A program made the position numbers and the translations under genes. A DNA stretch of 10,848 bases from an uncultured Hymenobacter sp. (lineage in GTDB: Bacteria; Bacteroidota; Bacteroidia; Cytophagales; Hymenobacteraceae), in NCBI GenBank assembly GCA_937871705.1, contig CALMOO010000849.1, forward strand, positions 442 through 11,289. Direction: 5' to 3'. Shown one piece after another: positions 1 to 5,310 of the stretch. Positions within the stretch are counted from its first letter, which is position 1. Every line of letters begins with the position of its first letter. The notes under the pieces were generated by a model. That model was not told where the DNA came from, did no database searches, and saw only the letters and a list, made by a program, of their open reading frames with translations.

Positions 1-873
1 CAGCGCCACCATATTTCCGGCCGCATCGGTGCCCATAAAATCGGCCACTACGGGCAGTCGAGCTTTGCCAATAGAAAGCCGCGGCCGGCACGCCAGCAGC
101 CCCCGCGTATAGGGGTGCTGGGGGTTGGTGAAGATGTCGAGCACCGACCCTTGCTCCACTATGCGGCCCCGATACATGACGATGATGCGGTCAGCAATTT
201 CGGCCACTACCCCCAGGTCATGGGTGATGAAGAGCACGGCCGTGCCATGCTCCCGGCGCAGGTCGCGGATGAGCTGCAAGATGCGCGCCTGCACCGTCAC
301 GTCGAGGGCCGTGGTGGGCTCGTCGGCCACGAGCAGCGCCGGGCGGCATGCCATGGCCATGGCAATCATCACGCGCTGCTTCTGGCCTCCGCTAATCTCG
401 TGGGGGTAGGACTTGAAGATTTGGGCCGGGCGCGGCAGCTGCGCCTCAGTGAACAACTCGATGGTACGCGCCTCTGCTTCCTTCGCGCTAAGGCTGGTGT
501 GCAGCCGCAAGGCTTCGACTACCTGGTAGCCGCAAGTCAGCACGGGGTTCAGGGAGGTCATGGGCTCCTGAAAAATCATGCTGATGTCGTTACCGCGCAC
601 CTGCTGGAGCTGCGTCTCGGAGAGTTGCAGCAAATCAACCTCGCCGAATTTTTCCGTTTCAAAGCGGGCGGTGCCGCTCTCGATGTGCGCGGCCGGCTTG
701 GCTAGTAGGCCTAGCAGTGCCAGCGACGTCACTGATTTGCCCGAGCCCGACTCGCCCACAATGGCCACCACCTCTCCCCTATTCACCTCAAATGACACGC
801 CGGCTACCGCCCGAGTTTGGCCGCGCTGCGAATGGAAGTCAATAGTGAGATTCTGAACAGAGAGAAGAGGCAT
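1..873 (-). CDS. Peptide-type ABC transporter ATP-binding protein (OppD/DppD-like), 3' end beyond window
   Basis: The ATPase of an ABC importer, most like the Opp/Dpp oligopeptide and nickel family, which would power uptake from the cytoplasmic face of the inner membrane. The reading frame runs from an ATG at 871-873 to the left edge with no stop, giving 291 residues. Visible motifs are Walker A GESGSGKS (about 40-47), the Q-loop in IFQEPMTSLNP (Q102), signature SGGQKQR (161-167), Walker B LLVADEP (180-186), the D-loop in TTALD, and the H-loop histidine in ITHDLG (H218). After it comes NPQHPYTRGLL (250-260), the oligopeptide-type C-terminal motif. The tail RLPVVADFM resembles the linker of Bacteroidota proteins in which an OppD-like and an OppF-like ATPase are fused, so a second ATPase half may follow; that is inference. 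A near-consensus -7 box (TTAGTTTG, minus strand, 896-903) lies just upstream. Substrate unknown. Confidence 0.93.
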   Translation of the reverse strand, partial: MPLLSVQNLTIDFHSQRGQTRAVAGVSFEVNRGEVVAIVGESGSGKSVTSLALLGLLAKPAAHIESGTARFETEKFGEVDLLQLSETQLQQVRGNDISMIFQEPMTSLNPVLTCGYQVVEALRLHTSLSAKEAEARTIELFTEAQLPRPAQIFKSYPHEISGGQKQRVMIAMAMACRPALLVADEPTTALDVTVQARILQLIRDLRREHGTAVLFITHDLGVVAEIADRIIVMYRGRIVEQGSVLDIFTNPQHPYTRGLLACRPRLSIGKARLPVVADFMGTDAAGNMVAL

Positions 874-905
874 GAGCGCTAAGCTAATAGTATTTCAAAC
901 TAAAA

Positions 906-1021
906 ACGTCTGTCATGCTGAGCCTGCGAAGCATCTTATCACCGATGCACGAACCGTTGAAGTAATAATTCGAACGGCTCAAGCGTGATAAGATGCTTCG
1001 CAAGCTCAGCATGACAGACGT
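906..1021. repeat. 116-bp near-perfect palindrome, REP-like (family A), possible lspA terminator
   Basis: Arms 906-942 and 985-1021 are 37 bp each and are reverse complements with one mismatch (C924 against A1003). The 42-nt centre also has partial complementarity (CCGTT.GAA against TTCGAACGG), so a transcript would fold into one long hairpin. The outer arm carries GTCATGCTGAGCCTG, which recurs in the palindrome at 5257-5285. The single mismatch becomes a G-U wobble only in the minus-strand transcript, and the minus strand has a TTTTT run right after the hairpin (901-906 on plus). It could therefore end the lspA message 20 nt past its stop codon. It fills most of the 168-bp gap between lspA and the ABC ATPase and codes for nothing evident. 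Confidence 0.88.
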
Positions 1022-1041
1022 AAATTCTACCAAGTCCTCCC

Positions 1042-1722
1042 CTACCCCCTCTCGGCAGGCTCAACGTTGGTAGCGGCGGCAGCCTGCTCTTGCTTGAAGA
1101 ACTTGCCCTGAAACAACAGAATCAGCGCCACGCCGATGAAGATAGAAGAGTCGGCCACGTTAAAGATTGGCCACAGCGAAACGTACTTCCCACCAATGAG
1201 CGGCCAGGCCGCGGGCAAAAAGCCCTCGTAGATATCGGCATACAGCATGTCGATGACTTGCCCGAAAAACCAGGGGGTAGGTGAGCCAGCAGGCGCGTTG
1301 TGGTAAATGATGCCGTAGAAAATCGAATCAATCAGGTTGCCTACTGCTCCGCCGAGTATCAGGCCCATGCAGGCAATAAAGCCGCTAGCTGCCCGGTGGC
1401 GCCACAAGTAGACAATGTAGTAGCTCAAGCCACTCACGGCTGCCAGCCGGAAAGCCGTGAGCAACAGCTTGCCATAGGGCGGCGGCAACTCTACCCCGAA
1501 AGCCATGCCCGGGTTGGTAGTATAGTGCAGTTTAAACCAATTGCCCAGCAAGTGTATCTCGCCACCTGAAGTAAGGGTAGCACTGCTGTGAACCAAGTAC
1601 TTAGAAAGTTGGTCAATGGCAATAACCAGCAGCGCCAGCAAAAAGTAACGAGCGGGGCTACCTCGGCGCGGAGCAACGCGCACGGGTTCAAAACTGGAAT
1701 CTAACTGCTGGTCTGTCTGCAC
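1042..1722 (-). CDS. lspA: Lipoprotein signal peptidase (signal peptidase II)
   Basis: An inner-membrane aspartyl protease that cuts the signal peptide from diacylglyceryl prolipoproteins just before the lipid-bearing cysteine. The 226-residue protein shows the family blocks in order: AIDQLSK in the first membrane helix (D37), the TTNPGMAFG block (about 68-76), GGAVGNLID (D132), QVIDM (D158) and FNVADSSIFIG (D191). The QVIDM and FNVAD aspartates match the usual catalytic pair. About four hydrophobic helices are visible (roughly 26-44, 86-107, 113-131, 190-206). It exceeds typical 150-170-residue enzymes because of a 25-residue N-terminal tail, about 17 extra residues between GNLID and QVID and about 14 between QVID and FNVAD; the usual Arg after GNLID is Ser. 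The start is GTG: no ATG lies between it and the upstream in-frame stop. It follows ileS by 134 bp, with a terminator between them. Confidence 0.95.
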   Translation of the reverse strand: MQTDQQLDSSFEPVRVAPRRGSPARYFLLALLVIAIDQLSKYLVHSSATLTSGGEIHLLGNWFKLHYTTNPGMAFGVELPPPYGKLLLTAFRLAAVSGLSYYIVYLWRHRAASGFIACMGLILGGAVGNLIDSIFYGIIYHNAPAGSPTPWFFGQVIDMLYADIYEGFLPAAWPLIGGKYVSLWPIFNVADSSIFIGVALILLFQGKFFKQEQAAAATNVEPAERG

Positions 1723-1806
1723 TGGTGAAACTCTGGTTACTTTGTACTGTTTTATACCGAATTAGAAGGTTTCAGAACCAATTAAAACGGCGAAAGAAAG
1801 GCGTTG

Positions 1807-1848
1807 TGCGAAAGAAAACCCGCTCGCCTTTTGAGAAGCAAGCGGGTT
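1807..1848 (-). terminator. Rho-independent terminator after ileS
   Basis: On the minus strand an 11-bp stem (AACCCGCTTGC pairing with GCGAGCGGGTT, one G-U pair) closes a 10-nt loop and is followed by TTTTCTTTCG. Arms are 1838-1848 and 1817-1827 on the plus strand. The stem begins 8 nt past the ileS stop codon. It should end the glyS-transporter-ileS transcript and separate lspA from it. Confidence 0.85.
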
Positions 1849-1856
1849 GTTCACTA

Positions 1857-4800
1857 TCAAGCAGTTACAACTTCTACTTTGGCGGGCACCTGGAAGTCAT
1901 CAAACTCCAGCACCGCGCCATCAACTAGCTCCGAAACGAAGTCGAGCCGCTGGGCTTGCACTTCGGTGCGGATGTAGTCGCCAAACGATGCCACAGCCGC
2001 TTGCAACTCGGCCGGCGCGCTGGCGGCCAGCGTCACGCTGATGCGGTCTTGCACTTCCAAGCCCGAGTCTTTGCGCAGGTTTTGGAGGCGGTTGACCAGC
2101 TCGCGGGCTAGGCCTTCTTGGCGCAGCTCGTCGGTGAGCGTTACGTCGAGGGCCACGGTGAGCGGGCCATCGGTTGCCACCAGCCAGCCGGGCAGGTCCT
2201 GAGTCCGGATTTCGACTTCGTCGGGATGGATGATGAAGGATTCGCCCTCCACCTCTACCGATAGGCCACCTTCCTTTTCCAGCTTCGTGATTTCATCGGC
2301 GCTCATAGTTTGAATGCGGGCCGCCACTGCTTTCAGGCGCGGGCCATACACTTGGCCAAGGCGCTTGAAATTGGGCTTCACCGACTTCACCAACACGCCG
2401 CTGGTATCGTCCAGGAACTCGATGTGCTTCACGTTTACCTCGGCGCAAATCAGGTCTTCAACCTTGCCAACTTGCTCCTTAGTAGACTCATTGAGCACCG
2501 GCACTAAGATGCGCTGCAACGGCTGGCGCACCTTCAGCACCGACTTCTTACGCAGCGAGTGCGTGAGCGAGCTGATGCGCTGAGCTAGCTCCATGCGCTC
2601 TTCCAACGCCTTGTCGATGAGCATAACGTTCGCCTCAGCCAAGTATGTCAAGTGCACCGACTCAGCAGCTTCCTGGCCTTTGGTAAGGTTGCCATACAAC
2701 CAGTCGGCGAAGAACGGCGCGATAGGCGCCATGAGCTGCGCCACAGTGCTGAGGCACTCGTGTAGCGTCTCGTAAGCAGCTTGCTTATCGGTCGTTAGCT
2801 CGCCTTTCCAGAAACGGCGGCGCGAGAGGCGCACGTACCAGTTAGAGAGCTGGTCGGTCACAAACTCCTGCACGGCGCGGGCAGCTTTCGTGGGGTCGTA
2901 GCTGTCGAAATGGCCACGGACTTCAGCCAATAGGCTCTGCAACTTGCTCAGAATCCAGCGGTCTAGCTCGGTGCGTTCGGCCACGGGCACGGGGGTAGCA
3001 CCCACCTGGAAGCCGTCTAGATTGGCGTACAGCGCGAAGAACGAGTACGTGTTGAACAGCGTACCGAAGAAGCGCCGCTGCACCTCCGTGATGCCAGCTT
3101 GGTCAAACTTAAGGTTATCCCACGGTGGCGCGTTCGAAATCATGTACCAGCGGGTGGCATCGGGGCCGTACTGCGCGATGGTGGCAAACGGGTCCACGGC
3201 GTTGCCGAGGCGCTTGCTCATCTTCTCGCCGTTCTTGTCCAGCACCAAGCCGTTGGCAATCACGTTCTTGAAGGCCACCGAGTCTTCCAGCATCACGGCC
3301 AGCGCGTGCAGCGTGAAAAACCAACCGCGCGTCTGGTCTACGCCTTCGGCGATGAAGTCGGCAGGGAAGTTCTTCTTGAAGACTTGCTGATTTTCGAAGG
3401 GGTAGTGCCACTGCGCGTAGGGCACCGCACCCGAGTCAAACCACACGTCGATGAGGTCGGGCTCGCGGTACATGGGCTGGCCGGTAGGCGAGACCAGGAA
3501 AATGTCGTCCACGTAGGGCCGGTGCAGGTCGATTTTCTCGCCATTAGCGTACGGATTGTGGGTCATGACTTCGGCCGCTACGGCCTTGTCAATTTCCGCC
3601 TTCAGCTCGGCGATGCTGCCGATGCAGATTTCCTCGGTGCGGTCCTGGGTGCGCCAGATGGGCAGCGGCGTGCCCCAGTAGCGCGAGCGACTGAGGTTCC
3701 AGTCCACCAGGTTTTCGAGCCAGTTGCCGAAGCGGCCGGTGCCGGTGCTTTCGGGCTTCCAGTTGATGGTTTTGTTGAGTTCGATGAGCCGGTCCTTTAC
3801 CGCCGTCGTCTTGATAAACCACGAGTCGAGGGGGTAGTAAAGTACCGGCTTGTCGGTGCGCCAGCAGTGCGGATAGGTGTGTTCGTACTTCTCCGATTTG
3901 AAGGCCGTGCCGCTTTTACGCATCCGGATGGCGATGCTCTCGTCCAGCGTTTTGTAGTCGGCGCCGCTCTGGTCGTGGCCGTCGTAGTTCTTCACCCAGC
4001 GGCCGCCGAACTCGCCCATTTGGGCCACGTAGCGGCCCGTCCGGTCCACGATGGGCCCGAGCTTGCCTTCGTCATCCGGCACCATCAGCGCCGGGATGCC
4101 GTTAAGCTGCGCAACCCGAAAGTCATCGGCGCCAAATGTGGGCGAAATGTGCACGATACCCGTGCCGTCCTCCGTCGTAACGAAGTCACCGGGGATAACG
4201 CGGAACGCGTTTTCCTCACCTTCAAAATGCGGGAAACCAGCGTCTGTTCCGAACAGCCGCTCGTAGCTGATACCTACTAAGTCAGCGCCCGTAAACTCGG
4301 CTTCGATATGCCAAGGCAGCACTTTGTGGTCGCTTTCGGCAAAGCCTTCAAAGGGAGCCGCAGCGCCTTTTTCGGTGAAATAACGGCTTACCAACGCCTT
4401 CGCCAGCACCACCCGGATGGGGGCGTAGGTGTAGGGATTGAAGGTCGAAACCAGTACGTACGGGATGTTCTTCCCCACCGCCAAACCGGTGTTAGCGGGC
4501 AGCGTCCAGGGCGTGGTCGTCCAGGCCAGAATGTAGGTATCGCCTACCCCCCCGCCAGCAAACAACTTCTCCGAAGCCGCGTCGCGCTTCACCTTGAACT
4601 GCGCCACGATGGTCGTGTCCTTCACGTCTTTGTACGTGCCGGGCTGGTTCAGCTCGTGCGAACTGAGGCCGGTGCCAGCGGCTGGCGAGTACGGCTGAAT
4701 GGTGTAGCCTTTGTACAAAAAGCCCTTGTCATAAAGCTTTTTGAGCAAGGCCCAGCAGCTCTCGATGTACTCGGGCTCGAAGGTGATGTAGGGGTTGTCG

Positions 4801-5234
4801 AGGTCCACCCAGTAGCCCATTTGCTGGGTCAGTTCGTCCCACTGCGCCTTGAAGCGCATCACGGTTTCGCGGCAGCGCTGGTTGTAGTCCTCAACGCTGA
4901 TCTTCTTGCCGATATCGTCCTTCGTGATGCCTAGTTCCTTCTCCACCTGAAGCTCGATGGGGAGGCCGTGCGTATCCCAGCCGCCTTTGCGGGGCACCTG
5001 CTTGCCGAGCTGCGTCTGGTAGCGGCAGAAGATATCCTTCACCGCCCGCGCCATCACGTGGTGGATGCCAGGCTGGCCGTTGGCCGACGGCGGTCCTTCG
5101 TAAAACACGAACGTGGGCTGGCCCTCGCGGGTGCTCACGCTTTTCTCAAAGATGCCGTTGGCCTCCCACCAGGCGCGCACGTCTTGGGCGAGCTTGGCGT
5201 AGTCGAGCGGCTGCTTGTATTCGGGGTAAGTCAT
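1857..5234 (-). CDS. ileS: Isoleucyl-tRNA synthetase, type 2 (IleRS2-like) with swapped HIGH motif
   Basis: Charges tRNA-Ile with isoleucine in the cytoplasm and edits mischarged valine. The 1125-residue protein has the class I catalytic core and CP1 editing domain. Landmarks: EGPPSANGQPGIHH (46-59), GWDTHGLPIE (85-94), the editing segments AWTTTPWTLPANTG (237-250) and HISPTFGADD (362-371), SRSRYWGTPLPIW (515-527), DVWFDSGA (596-603), GVDQTRGWFF (631-640) and KMSKR (671-675, for KMSKS), then an anticodon-binding and C-terminal region. The HIGH signature reads GIHH at 56-59: its first and third residues are swapped relative to HIGH. I recall this variant as a feature of some IleRS2 enzymes with very high mupirocin resistance, so resistance is a reasonable prediction. 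I see no cysteine-rich C-terminal zinc motif, as expected for type 2. The ATG at 5232-5234 fits; no clear Shine-Dalgarno. A terminator follows the TGA. Confidence 0.98.
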   Translation of the reverse strand: MTYPEYKQPLDYAKLAQDVRAWWEANGIFEKSVSTREGQPTFVFYEGPPSANGQPGIHHVMARAVKDIFCRYQTQLGKQVPRKGGWDTHGLPIELQVEKELGITKDDIGKKISVEDYNQRCRETVMRFKAQWDELTQQMGYWVDLDNPYITFEPEYIESCWALLKKLYDKGFLYKGYTIQPYSPAAGTGLSSHELNQPGTYKDVKDTTIVAQFKVKRDAASEKLFAGGGVGDTYILAWTTTPWTLPANTGLAVGKNIPYVLVSTFNPYTYAPIRVVLAKALVSRYFTEKGAAAPFEGFAESDHKVLPWHIEAEFTGADLVGISYERLFGTDAGFPHFEGEENAFRVIPGDFVTTEDGTGIVHISPTFGADDFRVAQLNGIPALMVPDDEGKLGPIVDRTGRYVAQMGEFGGRWVKNYDGHDQSGADYKTLDESIAIRMRKSGTAFKSEKYEHTYPHCWRTDKPVLYYPLDSWFIKTTAVKDRLIELNKTINWKPESTGTGRFGNWLENLVDWNLSRSRYWGTPLPIWRTQDRTEEICIGSIAELKAEIDKAVAAEVMTHNPYANGEKIDLHRPYVDDIFLVSPTGQPMYREPDLIDVWFDSGAVPYAQWHYPFENQQVFKKNFPADFIAEGVDQTRGWFFTLHALAVMLEDSVAFKNVIANGLVLDKNGEKMSKRLGNAVDPFATIAQYGPDATRWYMISNAPPWDNLKFDQAGITEVQRRFFGTLFNTYSFFALYANLDGFQVGATPVPVAERTELDRWILSKLQSLLAEVRGHFDSYDPTKAARAVQEFVTDQLSNWYVRLSRRRFWKGELTTDKQAAYETLHECLSTVAQLMAPIAPFFADWLYGNLTKGQEAAESVHLTYLAEANVMLIDKALEERMELAQRISSLTHSLRKKSVLKVRQPLQRILVPVLNESTKEQVGKVEDLICAEVNVKHIEFLDDTSGVLVKSVKPNFKRLGQVYGPRLKAVAARIQTMSADEITKLEKEGGLSVEVEGESFIIHPDEVEIRTQDLPGWLVATDGPLTVALDVTLTDELRQEGLARELVNRLQNLRKDSGLEVQDRISVTLAASAPAELQAAVASFGDYIRTEVQAQRLDFVSELVDGAVLEFDDFQVPAKVEVVTA

Positions 5235-5256
5235 TTCTAGTAGCTCTTCAATCGTC

Positions 5257-5285
5257 CGTCATGCTTTGACAGGCTCAGCATGACG
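5257..5285. repeat. 29-bp palindromic REP-like unit (family A)
   Basis: A perfect 9-bp inverted repeat (CGTCATGCT and AGCATGACG) around an 11-nt loop, in the 76-bp gap between the transporter stop and the ileS start. Read on the minus strand it contains GTCATGCTGAGCCTG, the same 15 bases as the outer arm of the palindrome at 906-1021, followed in both by a nearby AAGCAT. The T-run beside it is on the plus strand, the wrong side to end the minus-strand transcript, so it is better seen as a repeat unit or an mRNA processing or stability hairpin than as a terminator. Confidence 0.75.
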
Positions 5286-5310
5286 TTCTTTTTTGCTTTA
5301 ATTCAAGTAA

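Noticed and set aside
1725..1928. Small plus-strand frame of 67 codons spanning the ileS-lspA gap
   Set aside because: It crosses the terminator hairpin and runs into the antisense of ileS. The nearby TTACTTTG (1737-1744) differs from the -7 consensus at the important second base.
3099..4280. Plus-strand open frame of 393 codons opposite ileS
   Set aside because: It is antisense to the IleRS catalytic core, whose motifs are all intact; the translation is Val/Gly/His/Arg-rich with no recognisable domain. High GC leaves long antisense frames open.
5257..5292. Palindrome plus T-run as a terminator between the transporter and ileS
   Set aside because: The six T follow the hairpin on the plus strand, where no gene ends; on the minus strand, the transcribed one, the hairpin is not followed by T.
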